From the NCBI GenBank assembly GCA_034422455.1, contig DAOUJQ010000012.1, positions 1 through 64,000 of the forward strand: a stretch of DNA of 64,000 bases. Direction: 5' to 3'. Under the pieces are notes generated by a model that did no database searches, was not told where the DNA came from, and worked only from the letters and a program-made list of their open reading frames with translations. Every line of letters begins with the position of its first letter. Within the stretch, counting starts at the first letter, position 1. The stretch comes from UBA1127 sp034422455. Its GTDB lineage: Bacteria; Chloroflexota; Dehalococcoidia; Lucifugimonadales; UBA1127. Made by a program: the position numbers and the translations under genes. This document shows, piece after piece, positions 24,719-33,546 of the stretch.

Positions 24719-25837
24719 CTACTCCGGCTCCGCCGGCTTCCGCGCCCGGGGGTGGGCCGCGATGTACGTCCGGCGGGCCGTCGCCTGCGTCACGTGCGTG
24801 TAGATCTCCGTCGTGGTGGGACTGGAGTGGCCGAGCAGCTCCTGCACCACGCGCAGGTCCGCGCCGCCGTCCAGCAGGTGCGTCGCGAAGGTGTGTCTCA
24901 GCGTGTGCGGGTGTACCCTGGCCTCGATGCCGGAGCGGTTCGCGTACCTGCGGACGAGCTTCTGCACGCTGCGGTCCGTCAACCGCCCGCCGCTCTTGTT
25001 GAGGAAGAGCGCGCCGTTGTCGCGGGGGGCCCGCAGGTGCGGCCGGCCGTGGCGCAGGTACGACTCCACGGCGTTCGATGCTTTCCCGCCCAGCAGCACG
25101 AGCCGCTGCTTGGAGCCCTTGCCGAGCACGCGGGCGTTCCGCTGCTCCAGGCTGACGTCGGTCACGTCCATGCCGGTGAGCTCGCTTACGCGCAGGCCGC
25201 AGCCGTAGAGCACCTCCAGCACGGCGCGGTCGCGCAGCCCGGCGGGCGTCGTGGGCTCCGGCACGTCCATCAGATCCGCCGCCTCCTCCACGTCGAGGAA
25301 GGTGGGCAGCCGCCGCTGCGTCCGCGCCGTCGACAGCAGGGCCGTCGGGTCGGCGGGGATGTCGCCCTGCCGCTTCAGCCAGCCGAAGAGGGTGCGCAGC
25401 GCGCTGAGCTTGCGGGTCACGCTCTTGGGCACGTAGCCGAGGGCGCCCCGGCGCGACGCAGGCGGGTTGTGCCGCCCGCCGTTCATCGGCCGGGCGTCGG
25501 TCAGCAGCCAGTGCAGGTACGTCCGCAGCGTGGGCCGGTCGAGCGTGGCGACGTCCGTGACGCCGCGGTCGTCGAGGAAGCGCCAGAAGGGGAGCAGGTC
25601 CGTCAGGTAGTTGCGGACGGTGTATGCCGTCAGCCCGCGCTGTGCCTGCAGGTGCACCCGCAGCCGTTCGACGACGGGCCGCGCCCAGTGGCCCTCGCCG
25701 GGGTCGCCGGGGAACGCGGGCCCCTCGGCGATGTCGTCGGCCTCGGCCTGCTCATGGAGCGACCCTTCGACAGGCTCAGAGCCTGCCCCGTACTTGATAC
25801 GGGGGCGAGCGGCATGCTGTTGGAGGTGGTCTTCCAT
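24719..25837 (-). CDS. xerC: Tyrosine recombinase XerC/XerD family
   Basis: The C-terminal catalytic domain shows the complete pentad: YGCGLRVSEL (Arg), GKGSKQR (Lys), HPHTLRHTFATHLL (His and Arg), LLGHSSPTTTEIYTHV (His and nucleophile Tyr). The SAM-like core-binding domain is QRGLTAYTVRNYLTDLLPFWRF. The likely role is chromosome dimer resolution, supported by the position one base after topA in a dprA-topA-xer order. At 372 residues it is longer than usual because of an N-terminal extension of about 60 residues. This extension contains SEPVEG from a degenerate copy of the dispersed repeat (25763-25788). ATG 25837 has GGAGG eight bases upstream. Confidence 0.92.
   Translation of the reverse strand: MEDHLQQHAARPRIKYGAGSEPVEGSLHEQAEADDIAEGPAFPGDPGEGHWARPVVERLRVHLQAQRGLTAYTVRNYLTDLLPFWRFLDDRGVTDVATLDRPTLRTYLHWLLTDARPMNGGRHNPPASRRGALGYVPKSVTRKLSALRTLFGWLKRQGDIPADPTALLSTARTQRRLPTFLDVEEAADLMDVPEPTTPAGLRDRAVLEVLYGCGLRVSELTGMDVTDVSLEQRNARVLGKGSKQRLVLLGGKASNAVESYLRHGRPHLRAPRDNGALFLNKSGGRLTDRSVQKLVRRYANRSGIEARVHPHTLRHTFATHLLDGGADLRVVQELLGHSSPTTTEIYTHVTQATARRTYIAAHPRARKPAEPE
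25763..25788. repeat. Dispersed repeat inside the xerC 5' end
   Basis: A CCCTTCGACAGGCTCAGAGC copy encodes SEPVEG within the extra N-terminal segment of the recombinase. Confidence 0.7.
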
Positions 25838-25838
25838 G

Positions 25839-27974
25839 CTAGGCCTCCGCTGCTGCGCCCTCCGGCTCGCGCTCTTGCGTTCCCTGGTAGGCGCACCGCG
25901 TGCACTTCACGCCGTTGCGCCCGCGCTGCACCAGCAGGCCGTCACACTCCGGGCACGGGTCCGGCAGCGGCCGCTGGTTCACGGAGAAGTTGCAGGTGGG
26001 GTAGTTGGAGCAGCCGTAGAAGGTGGAACGGCGCGCGCCCTTCTTCGCCTTGCGCTCCATCAGGTCGCCGCCGCACTCCGGGCACGCCACGCCGGTCTTG
26101 TTCTGCGTCGACTTGGCGTTGCGGCACTCAGGAAAGCCGCTGCAGGAGATGAAGGTGGACCCCCAGCGGCTCTTCTTCAGGTTCATCGGCCGGCCGCAGA
26201 CCTCGCACGTCTCGCCCGCCGGGATGTCCACCCGGGACACGTTCGTCTGCGCCTCCTGGAGGCTGTCGGCGAAGGGCCCGTAGAACTCGCCCAGCATCTC
26301 CCGCCAGTCGAGGTCGCCCTGCGCGACCTCGTCCAGCTCCTCCTCCAGCCGCGCGGTGAACTCCAGGTCGGCGACCTGCGTGAAGTGCTCCGTCAGGAGG
26401 TCGCTCACGACGCTGCCCAGCCGCGTGGGGATGAGGCGGCCGCGGTCGCGCTGCACGTAGCCCCGGTCCTGGATGGTCGAGACGATGGTGGCGTAGGTGC
26501 TCGGCCGCCCGATGCCGTAGTCCTCCAGCGCGCGCACCAGCGACGCCTCCGAGTAGCGCGGCGGCGGCTCGGTGAAGTGCTGCGCCGGCTTCAGCGACCG
26601 GCAGGCGAGCGCGTCGCTTTTGGCCAGCGGCGGCAGCGTCCGCGACTCGTCGTCCTCGCCGGCGTCGTCGCGGCCTTCGAGGTAGAGGGCGCGGAAGCCC
26701 GCGAACTTCAGCACCGCGCCGGTGGCCCGGAAGACGTAACCCTGCCCCGACCTGGCCGCCGCGTTGATGTCCGCCGTGGTGCGCTCGACCTCCGCGTCGG
26801 CCATCTGGCACGCGACGGTGCGCTTCCAGATGAGGTCGTACAGCCGGTACTGGTCCGTCGACAGGTGGCCCCGCATCGACTCCGGCGTGCGCATGGCCGA
26901 CGTGGGCCGGATGGCCTCGTGCGCCTCCTGCGCGCCCTTCACCCGGCGCGTGTACGTGCGGGGCTGGGCGGGCACGTACCGCTCGCCGTACTGCTTCCTG
27001 ATGAGGTCGCGGACCTCCCCCACCGCGGACGCCGCCAGGTTGGTGGAGTCCGTGCGCATGTAGGTGATGAGGCCGACGGAGCCCTGGTTGCCGAGGTTGA
27101 CGCCCTCGTAGAGCTGCTGCGCCACCGACATCGCCTTGCGCGCGCCGAACCGCAGCTTGCGCCACGCCTCCTGCTGGAGCGTGCTGGTGATGAACGGCGC
27201 CGACGGCCGCTGCTTGACGGGCCGCACCTGCACCTCGCCGACGGCGTACGACGCGCCGTCCAGGTCCGTCGTGAGGCCGTTCGCGGTCTCGGCGTTGGGG
27301 ATGGTCAGCGCTCGCTTGTCGCCCGCGCGGGAGTGCAGCCGCGCCGTGAAGTCGACGGCGGCGTTGCCCTGTTCCTTGCCCAGCGTCGCCTCGATGGACC
27401 AGTGCTCGACCGGCACGAAGGCCTCGATCTCGCGCTCGCGGTCGACGACTATGCGCAGCGCGGCCGACTGCACACGCCCGGCGGAGAGGCCCCACCAGCG
27501 CAGCTTCTTGCTGACCAGCGGGCTCAGCTCGTAGCCGACCAGCCGGTCGAGCACGCGCCGGGCCTGCTGCGCGTCGACGAGGTGCATGTCGATGTCGCGG
27601 GGGTGGTTGAACGCCTCGCGGACGGCAGGCTCCGTGATCTCGTGGAAGACCACGCGCTTCGCCTGGCTCGGGTCGACGCCCGCAGCCTCCAGCAGGTGCC
27701 AGGAGATCGCCTCGCCCTCGCGGTCCGGGTCGGTGGCGAGGTAGACCGCCGGGGCCTCCCTCGCGAGCGTTCGTATCTCCTCGATCAGCTTCCGCTTGTC
27801 GGACGGAATGACGTATTCCGGCTTGAACTCGTCGCTGACGTTCACGCCGATGCGGGTCTTGGGGAGGTCGCGCACGTGCCCCAGCGACGCCCTGACGGTG
27901 TGCTGGTTGCCCAGGATGCGCTCGATGGTCCGCGCTTTGGTCGGTGACTCCACGATGACGAGGTTCTTGGCCAT
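25839..27974 (-). CDS. topA: DNA topoisomerase I (type IA)
   Basis: The Toprim domain opens with KNLVIVESPTKARTI and holds ATDPDREGEAISWHL. The catalytic Tyr lies in GLITYMRTDSTN near residue 300. The C terminus has three Cys-rich zinc ribbons (CEVCGRP, CPECGGDL and CPECDGLL segments, each with a second Cys pair) that help bind single-stranded DNA. ATG 27974 is preceded by GAGGAGAC, so the open frame further upstream is not used. The length of 711 residues is normal. It lies between dprA and xerC on the minus strand with gaps of seven and one bases, so the three are very likely one transcript. Confidence 0.97.
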   Translation of the reverse strand: MAKNLVIVESPTKARTIERILGNQHTVRASLGHVRDLPKTRIGVNVSDEFKPEYVIPSDKRKLIEEIRTLAREAPAVYLATDPDREGEAISWHLLEAAGVDPSQAKRVVFHEITEPAVREAFNHPRDIDMHLVDAQQARRVLDRLVGYELSPLVSKKLRWWGLSAGRVQSAALRIVVDREREIEAFVPVEHWSIEATLGKEQGNAAVDFTARLHSRAGDKRALTIPNAETANGLTTDLDGASYAVGEVQVRPVKQRPSAPFITSTLQQEAWRKLRFGARKAMSVAQQLYEGVNLGNQGSVGLITYMRTDSTNLAASAVGEVRDLIRKQYGERYVPAQPRTYTRRVKGAQEAHEAIRPTSAMRTPESMRGHLSTDQYRLYDLIWKRTVACQMADAEVERTTADINAAARSGQGYVFRATGAVLKFAGFRALYLEGRDDAGEDDESRTLPPLAKSDALACRSLKPAQHFTEPPPRYSEASLVRALEDYGIGRPSTYATIVSTIQDRGYVQRDRGRLIPTRLGSVVSDLLTEHFTQVADLEFTARLEEELDEVAQGDLDWREMLGEFYGPFADSLQEAQTNVSRVDIPAGETCEVCGRPMNLKKSRWGSTFISCSGFPECRNAKSTQNKTGVACPECGGDLMERKAKKGARRSTFYGCSNYPTCNFSVNQRPLPDPCPECDGLLVQRGRNGVKCTRCAYQGTQEREPEGAAAEA

Positions 27975-27981
27975 GTCTCCT

Positions 27982-29103
27982 CTATCGCCGCGGCCCATAG
28001 GCGGCCGCGGGCTCCATTACTCTAATATAACGCATGGCGCCCACCTGCTTGACCAGCCCCTTGATCTCAAGCAGCGAGAGCGTGCTGCTCACGTTGGCGA
28101 CGGGCAGCGCCGCCTGCCGGCGCACCTCGTCGATGTGGATGGGCTCCGCGCCGATGTGCGCGAGCACCTCCGCCTCGACGCCCTCCGGCGCCGGCAGCGG
28201 CATGAAGCCGGGCAGCGCGGGCTGGGCGGCGGCGCGCGAGAGGTTCAGCTCCTCTAGGACGTCGGCGGCGTCGGTGACCAGCTTGGCGCCGTCCTGCACC
28301 AGCCGGTTCGCGCCGAGGCTGGTCGGCGAGAAGATGCTGCCGGGGACGGCGAAGACGTCGCGGCCCTGGTCGAGGGCAAAGCGCACGGTGTGCATGACGC
28401 CGCTGTCCATGGGCGCCTCCACCACGAGCACGCCCAGCGTCAGACCGCTGAGCAGCCGGTTGCGGCGGGGAAAGTGGCGCGAGTCGGGCCGCGTGCCGAG
28501 CGGGTACTCGGACACGAGCGCGCCGGTGTCGGCGATGCGCTGCGCGAGCTGGCGGTGGTCGGCGGGGTAGATGACGTCGACGCCGGTGCCCATGACGGCG
28601 ATGGTGCGCCCGCCCGCCTCCAGCGCGGTGGTGTGCGCGATGGCATCGACGCCGCGCGCGAGGCCGCTGACGATGGTGACGCCGGCCGCCGCGAGGTCCC
28701 GCACGAGCGCCGCGCACGCCTCGCGCCCATACGCGGAGGCCCTGCGCGTCCCGACGACAGCCACGCCGTTCACGTCCTCGGGGATGAAGCCGCCCCTGAA
28801 GTAGAGCACAGGCGGCGGGTCGTAGATCTCCTTGAGCGCGGGGGGATACTCGTCGTCGTGCCAGGTCATTGCGCGGACGCCGGCCTGCGCCAGCCGGTCC
28901 ATCTCCCGGTCCGGGTCGATGGTGGGCCGCTTCTCGCCGATCTGCCGGAGGACGCCGCCGGAGAGCCCCGCGGCCTTCAATGCCGACGCCGGCGCCTCCC
29001 ACGCCTCTCGCAGCGAGGAAAACGCCGACTCCAGGACGCGCATTCGCACGCTGCCGATGGATGGGATGCGCGAAAATGCAACCCAATATTTAAGGTCATC
29101 CAT
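27982..29103 (-). CDS. dprA: DNA processing protein DprA
   Basis: DprA protects incoming single-stranded DNA and loads RecA. The Rossmann-like core shows VAVVGTRRASAYG, TIVSGLARGVDAIAH, TIAVMGTGVDVIYPADH, LVSEYPLGTRP, FPRRNRLLSGL and FAVPGSIFSPTSLGANRL. The C-terminal winged helix (EVLAHIGAEPIHIDEVRR) is the usual DML1-like domain. ATG 29103 is chosen because MDDLKYWVAFSRI starts the family N-terminal domain; the frame is open further upstream without meaning. A TATAGT hexamer close before the ATG could be a -10 box. The length of 373 residues is typical. Confidence 0.95.
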   Translation of the reverse strand: MDDLKYWVAFSRIPSIGSVRMRVLESAFSSLREAWEAPASALKAAGLSGGVLRQIGEKRPTIDPDREMDRLAQAGVRAMTWHDDEYPPALKEIYDPPPVLYFRGGFIPEDVNGVAVVGTRRASAYGREACAALVRDLAAAGVTIVSGLARGVDAIAHTTALEAGGRTIAVMGTGVDVIYPADHRQLAQRIADTGALVSEYPLGTRPDSRHFPRRNRLLSGLTLGVLVVEAPMDSGVMHTVRFALDQGRDVFAVPGSIFSPTSLGANRLVQDGAKLVTDAADVLEELNLSRAAAQPALPGFMPLPAPEGVEAEVLAHIGAEPIHIDEVRRQAALPVANVSSTLSLLEIKGLVKQVGAMRYIRVMEPAAAYGPRR

Positions 29104-29577
29104 GCGTTCCACTATACAACGGAGAGCGAGGATGGGGGAGAGCAGGTTAGCCTGATCGGGCAATTGGAGTCGTTTGTGGAGGGCCAAGGCGTACCAATTG
29201 GCGAACTTTTCGATGGGAGTCCGGCAATAGAGGCGATTGGCGGACACCGGATAGGCTACCCGGGAGCCTCTGGCCTGTGCGCGGTGTCTTCCCGCGTACC
29301 CCACTCAGCGAGCTTTGAAAAGCAATCGGGAAGGCCAAAAGTGCTGAGATTAGGTCTCAGACCCTAAGTGGAGAATTATGCCGGTGCGCCGACTTGACAG
29401 CCCCCGAGAGAAACGCTACGTTACGATGTCCGCCAATCCTATTGGACAGCGCGTAGAGACCAACCACCGAGGGGTTCCCGACCGACAAACGAGTCAGCGA
29501 ATCAATCGCAATTAATGAGATAACATATCAATAACCAGAAAGGCTAGGAATCCTTGGGGGGCTCCTGGGGAGGCATT
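29104..29577. other. Intergenic region, nothing recognised
   Basis: Both strands were read; no family signature, tRNA or strong promoter was found. The segment is less GC-rich than its left neighbour, and GC drops further towards 29500, where a gene of unknown type starts. Confidence 0.5.
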
Positions 29578-30060
29578 ATGTGGTGGTTCAAACGAGCGGT
29601 ACTCCATCCGACTTTCGCTGATGTCCAGGCGATGCACCCCTGGTTCCTCAACTACGAGCAGTTGGAACCGGGAGTCAGGGAGCTGGTGTGGACATTGAAC
29701 CAGACCGACCTCGTGGAAACCCTCTCCTCCTGTGAGGGTCACCCGGAGTGGCCGGAGTGGTGGGAGATCACGGGTGGAACGGCTTACGTCCTGTGCCTGG
29801 TGCTCAGCCCCAGCAAGTGGAACCCGGTGCTGGATCAGTTGCGGCAGCTTGCCGAGGACTGGAAGGATGTCCAATTGATGGTACGAGGCAGCCGGGAGCA
29901 GTGGCTGGGGTTTCAAGTCAGCCATACCCAGCCGGAATCTGCCCGCAACGCCCTGGACCAGGCCATCAGCCAGACTACCGAGTTGATTAAAGAGTACTTG
30001 GACCAGGACGTCGTTGCTATAACCTCAGCCCAGCGTGGGCAGGAGGACCATGCCCAGTAA
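29578..30060 (+). CDS. Conserved-looking hypothetical protein
   Basis: ATG 29578 is preceded by GGGGAGGCATT and opens MWWFKRAVLHPTF. The 160-residue soluble protein contains LVETLSSCEGHPEWPEWWE, where SCEGHP recalls the metal or substrate loop of some methyltransferase-like or amidohydrolase-like folds, but the match is too short for a call. It is followed in the same direction by a small DUF5679-like gene. Codon use is less GC-rich than in the backbone genes. Function unknown. Confidence 0.6.
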   Translation: MWWFKRAVLHPTFADVQAMHPWFLNYEQLEPGVRELVWTLNQTDLVETLSSCEGHPEWPEWWEITGGTAYVLCLVLSPSKWNPVLDQLRQLAEDWKDVQLMVRGSREQWLGFQVSHTQPESARNALDQAISQTTELIKEYLDQDVVAITSAQRGQEDHAQ

Positions 30061-30132
30061 AATGGCTCTCCTGCTTGTGGGAGGATGAAGGCAAGGTTAA
30101 GGTATAGGCCAACAAATAGATGGAGGTGTGTC

Positions 30133-30318
30133 ATGGAAGGACTGACTGCTTACTGTTTGCCGCTGCGCAAGACGTGCGAGATTCTGGAACCCAAGCTGGT
30201 AACCCTGAAAAATGGTCGTAAGGCGGTACGGGGCCAGGCCAAAGGCGCTCCCCAGTACACCGTCTTCCGAATTTTGAGCGACTCTGAAGCGACTCAAGTG
30301 GAGTCCATGCTCAGCTAA
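30133..30318 (+). CDS. DUF5679-like small protein with lost zinc knuckle
   Basis: ATG 30133 follows GGAGGTGTGTC and gives a 61-residue protein. Its centre, LVTLKNGRKAVRGQAKGAP, closely follows the pattern of DUF5679 small zinc-ribbon proteins (a first Cys pair, then V-TLKNG-PA--G, then CPVCGTK and FRI). Here one Cys of the first pair is displaced (CLPLRKTC), and the second CPVCG is replaced by AKGAPQY, so a normal zinc site cannot form. It may have lost metal binding or be decaying. Confidence 0.55.
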   Translation: MEGLTAYCLPLRKTCEILEPKLVTLKNGRKAVRGQAKGAPQYTVFRILSDSEATQVESMLS

Positions 30319-30329
30319 CAAAACAGGAC

Positions 30330-30476
30330 TTAAGATCGCGGCTTGATTTCCTCCCGCCGGCACAGATCACTCACTGTGCCCTCGCGACGGAGGCCCTCCC
30401 GCACGAGGCGGATCTCCTCATCCGGGGTGTATTTGCGCTGAGTAGCCGTCTTGACGGCCCGGGGCTGTCTCCGCAT
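30330..30476 (-). pseudogene. Transposase OrfA (helix-turn-helix) fragment
   Basis: Reading MRRQPRAVKTATQRKYTPDE and on through RREGTVSDLCRREEIKPRS, this 48-codon frame resembles the first helix-turn-helix of IS3/Tnp_1-type transposases (RKYTPEEK..IV.EGLRGE.SI.ELCRREGI). It stops before the usual LFYKWKK part, and no second ORF or inverted repeats are visible. It is a remnant lying next to tRNA-Ser(GGA). Confidence 0.6.
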
Positions 30477-30602
30477 GGGTTCGAGCAACGTGCGGGAAGC
30501 CGCGATCGTCTGCTCGCTACCCAGCCGGAGGACAGCCCTGCAAGGGGAGCAAACTCCGCTGAAGTTGCTTTCAATGGCGGAGTTCGCAAATCGGTGGGTC
30601 TG

Positions 30603-30693
30603 TGGCGGAGAGGGCGGGATTCGAACCCGCGAGGACCTTTTGAGCCCTACGCGCTTTCCAGGCGCGCCTGTTCGTCCACTCCAGCACCTCTCC
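30603..30693 (-). tRNA. tRNA-Ser (anticodon GGA)
   Basis: On the minus strand the gene starts GGAGAGGTGCTGGAGTGGAC, has an anticodon stem-loop CGCG-CCTGGAAAG-CGCG with anticodon GGA, a long variable arm, the T arm GGGTTCGAATCCC, and an acceptor CCTCTCC-G with an encoded CCA at 30603-30605. The long variable arm and GGA anticodon identify serine. Confidence 0.95.
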
Positions 30694-30811
30694 GGGACAT
30701 ACGGACGACGCTCCACCTGCAGTTGCCCGTCAGCGGTGGAGCATCTCTAGTATCGTCATATGGGTCGTAGAGTGTCAACGAAACGTGCAGCAGAACGGCC
30801 GTACGGCGTCG

Positions 30812-31573
30812 CTACGCTCTCGTAGTCGCCGGCTCGTGGGCCTTCAGAAAGCGCCGTGCGTGCTCCACCACCTCGTCCACGTGCTCCTGCGTATCCTTCC
30901 ACGGGTAGATGGTCACCTCGGCGTTGGGGGCAAGGCCGGCGACCTCCATTGCGACGGCGTACGGGTGGGCCGTCACGTCGTCGGGCGCGATGAGCAGCGG
31001 CGTCTGCACCGATCGCACGAAGTCCCTGGGGACGGTGAAGACGAAGTCGGCGCGGTTCGTGTACATGCTCGTCAGGAAGTCGTGGACCATGTCCATCGTG
31101 ACGTCGGGACGCCTTTCGCAAAGGGGCGGCCCCCAACCCTTGATGTTGTTCTGATAGAAGAGGTCCGGCGCCTCCGGCCTGAAGCCGCTGGGCTGCATCA
31201 TCGCCGCCGCGACGATGCGCTCAGGGGCGAGCCTGAGCAGGTTGTGGATCATCGGCCCGCCGATGCAGAACCCCATGACCAGAAACTCCGTGATGTCCAG
31301 GTGGTCCATCAGGCCGAGCTGGTCCTCCGAGTAGGCGTCCCACGGGCGATCGATCTCGACTGGGCCGCTGGACTGCCCTTGATTGGCGTTGCGCAGGTCG
31401 GCGGCGATGACGCGGAAGTCGTCCTTGTAGGTCTCCATGGGATTGAAGGGCACCATCGTCTGCAGCGACGCTATCGTGGAATTGAGCCCGCCTCCCGGAA
31501 TCACCAGCAAGGGAAATCCGGCGCCGGCCTCCTCGTAGTGGATTCTGGTGGAGCCTCTCTCGTAAAACGGCAT
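30812..31573 (-). CDS. Alpha/beta hydrolase with Cys nucleophile elbow
   Basis: The 253-residue protein has the alpha/beta hydrolase order: FPLLVIPGGGLNSTI oxyanion loop, VIAADLRNANQGQS, then the nucleophile elbow VMGFCIGGPM, the acid in IAPDDVTAHPY, and the His near TQEHVDEVV. The elbow reads G-x-C-x-G, as in dienelactone hydrolase, instead of the usual Ser. The ATG is preceded by GGAGGATTGCA. A second alpha/beta hydrolase gene lies just upstream in the same direction. The likely role is hydrolysis of lactones or esters in a catabolic route; the substrate is unknown. Confidence 0.85.
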   Translation of the reverse strand: MPFYERGSTRIHYEEAGAGFPLLVIPGGGLNSTIASLQTMVPFNPMETYKDDFRVIAADLRNANQGQSSGPVEIDRPWDAYSEDQLGLMDHLDITEFLVMGFCIGGPMIHNLLRLAPERIVAAAMMQPSGFRPEAPDLFYQNNIKGWGPPLCERRPDVTMDMVHDFLTSMYTNRADFVFTVPRDFVRSVQTPLLIAPDDVTAHPYAVAMEVAGLAPNAEVTIYPWKDTQEHVDEVVEHARRFLKAHEPATTRA

Positions 31574-31688
31574 TGCAATCCTCCTCCGACAGCGATAGCG
31601 TTATGTCGCAACCTGGGCCACCGCGGCGCTTCCATCACGACATCGGGGACGGACCTGGGCGGCGGCCCTCGTCGGGAATATCGTCCTC

Positions 31689-32546
31689 CTAGATCGTGCT
31701 GAGCCAGGAGTGCATCGTCTCGAACAGCGCTTCCTCCCGCTCCATGTAGCCGTGGGCTGCGCCGTCGACGACGCGGACTTGCACGTGCGGGTAGGCCGCC
31801 GCTTCCAACCGGCGCCGGGCCTCGCCGCACACCGGCAGCTCCTGCGGCCCGCCGACGGCACACTCTTCCGCGCCGAAGACGTAGAGGGTGGGGCAGCCGG
31901 TGTTGGCCGCCTGCTTGCTCACGCTGTAGCGATTGTCCTGGTTGAAGCAGTCGACGAAGGCCCGTGCGCTCCATGTCGACCCCCACGGCACCCCGGGACG
32001 GATCAGCACGTCGGGACGGCCCTCTGCGACGTTGCGCTCCGAGTCGCGGAACGGCCCCGCGAAGGCCTCCCCGTGCAGGGAGACGACCCCCTCGTGGTTG
32101 TACTCGCCCGGTGACACCGGAATGACCGCCACCACGTTCGCGAACTGCTCCTGCGCCTGCGCATAGGTCGCCCGGACTGCGCCGCCGCTGTGCCCACCGA
32201 TGGCGATGCGCCGGTGACCTCTTGCCCGCAGCAGGTCGAGCCACGCGGCAAAGTCGGTGCGGGAGTCGTCAACGGACTCGAAGGCGTAGCCAGCAAGCGG
32301 CCCGCCGCGGACGCCGTTCGAGACGTGGTCGTGGCCCCGACGGTTGGCCGCCAAAAACGCGATGCCACGTTCAGCCATGCGCTGACCCAGGTCGAGGTAC
32401 AGGCTGCCGTAGAAGTGGCCGGTGTCGCCGTGGAAGAACAACACCGCATCCACCGACGTGGAGCATTCGGAGGTTGCCGGGGCAAAGTACGCGCCGGCCA
32501 GCGGAATGCCCTCGGGCGTTGTCACGGAGACCAGGTCTGCAAGCAT
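31689..32546 (-). CDS. Alpha/beta hydrolase (esterase/lipase-like)
   Basis: The chosen start is ATG 32546 (MLADLVSVTTPEGIPLAGAY), because the longer frame has no meaningful N terminus. The 285-residue protein shows VLFFHGDTGH, FLAANRRGHDH, the nucleophile elbow IAIGGHSGGAVRA with Ser, LYVFGAEECA for the acid and VDGAAHGYME with the catalytic His. It is encoded 115 bases upstream of the Cys-type hydrolase, and the two may work together. The ester substrate cannot be read from sequence. Confidence 0.85.
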   Translation of the reverse strand: MLADLVSVTTPEGIPLAGAYFAPATSECSTSVDAVLFFHGDTGHFYGSLYLDLGQRMAERGIAFLAANRRGHDHVSNGVRGGPLAGYAFESVDDSRTDFAAWLDLLRARGHRRIAIGGHSGGAVRATYAQAQEQFANVVAVIPVSPGEYNHEGVVSLHGEAFAGPFRDSERNVAEGRPDVLIRPGVPWGSTWSARAFVDCFNQDNRYSVSKQAANTGCPTLYVFGAEECAVGGPQELPVCGEARRRLEAAAYPHVQVRVVDGAAHGYMEREEALFETMHSWLSTI

Positions 32547-32710
32547 AGTCGCCCCCTGTTCGCCTCTCGCCGGCGAAGTCTGGTCAAAGAGTGTCTGGAT
32601 TGTAGCCGTGGCGATTGTAGCAGGGAAGGGTGAGGCTGTGGGGTGGTTCCGCCGCGAGCGTTCCGTCATGCGCTTCGACGGCACAGCGTCCACGGCGATG
32701 TCTTTGGGGG

Positions 32711-32724
32711 TGGCGGAGAGAGTG
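32711..32724. other. Candidate left attachment site
   Basis: This is an exact 14-base copy of the 3' end of tRNA-Ser(CGA). It lies in a gene-free stretch 165 bases upstream of the alpha/beta hydrolase start. Confidence 0.6.
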
Positions 32725-33480
32725 TCCTGTGGGAGCGGGCGTTTCAGCTACGAATCTGAGCTGGTAGCACGGCGAGTGTACTTGCTCGAGGCCTTGGTGT
32801 GCTAACGGCTATTCCCAGCCCCTGATCCCTACGTGAAGCAAACGAGGATGTGAGTGATTCCCGGTTCGCGTGGGTAGCGACGCAGGGGAAGAGGCACTTA
32901 TCACTTCCAGCTTTCCCAGTGCACAGAGGACCGGTTGGCGTCGGGCAGCGTCGTCGACATGAGCAGGCGGTGAAGGCGAGAGTCGCGGAGCTTCGTTGCG
33001 AAGTGTACCTTTGGGGTACCCTAAGTCCAGGGATAGAATCTACGCCTCGCTCATCAAGGCCTCTAAGTTGACGGGCACCGCATGGACGACGCTGATGTGC
33101 TGGTTCTGGTCTGGGCGCGTGAAGGCATCACATCACAGCCGTGGGCGGGCGCCTGGTGCTCACATAGCGCACAGTGAGACTGAAGCAACAGCTATCGAGT
33201 TGAGTCGGTAGCCATTGAGCGCCCCTTGGTGCTGAACCGCATTCGTGAGGAGAAGACCCGGCGAAAGGAGAAGTTGGATCAGTTCACGGGGGCAAGCTAC
33301 TTATGCCGACAAGTTAGAAATTAGTTTCGTTCCGATGGCATTGGGCTCTCCGTGGAATCCAGGAACCGGCGAGGCAATTTGTCAAACTATCTCAGGTACG
33401 CCTGGTCAGTGGCCCTATAGGAGCAGGATGCTCGTGAAGACTGAGCTGCATTCGTTGAGGCTACGGTTGTCCCGGACGTA
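32725..33480. other. Gene-poor left end of the island
   Basis: Several short open frames exist on the plus strand, but none has a convincing start signal or family signature, and codon use is irregular. The segment reads like degraded sequence. Confidence 0.5.
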
Positions 33481-33517
33481 ACGCCCCGACCGGGTGGGGG
33501 TGGCCCGGCCGGGGCGT
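33481..33517 (-). terminator. Strong hairpin downstream of the LRR operon
   Basis: ACGCCCCGACCGGG (33481-33494) pairs with CCCGGCCGGGGCGT (33504-33517) with one mismatch. It lies after the LRR operon and its remnant on the minus strand. No clear T-run follows, so it may be a weak terminator or an mRNA 3' stabiliser. Confidence 0.5.
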
Positions 33518-33546
33518 GGTGAGTGCAGGTCAGGTTCCTGCGCGGT

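Noticed and set aside
25611..27947. 778-codon plus-strand frame opposite topA
   Set aside because: Shadow of topA with no recognisable domain.
30603..30612. 3' end of tRNA-Ser(GGA) as the island's left attachment site
   Set aside because: It matches the tRNA-Ser(CGA) end for only about ten bases, as expected for serine tRNA homology, whereas 32711-32724 matches 14 bases outside any tRNA.
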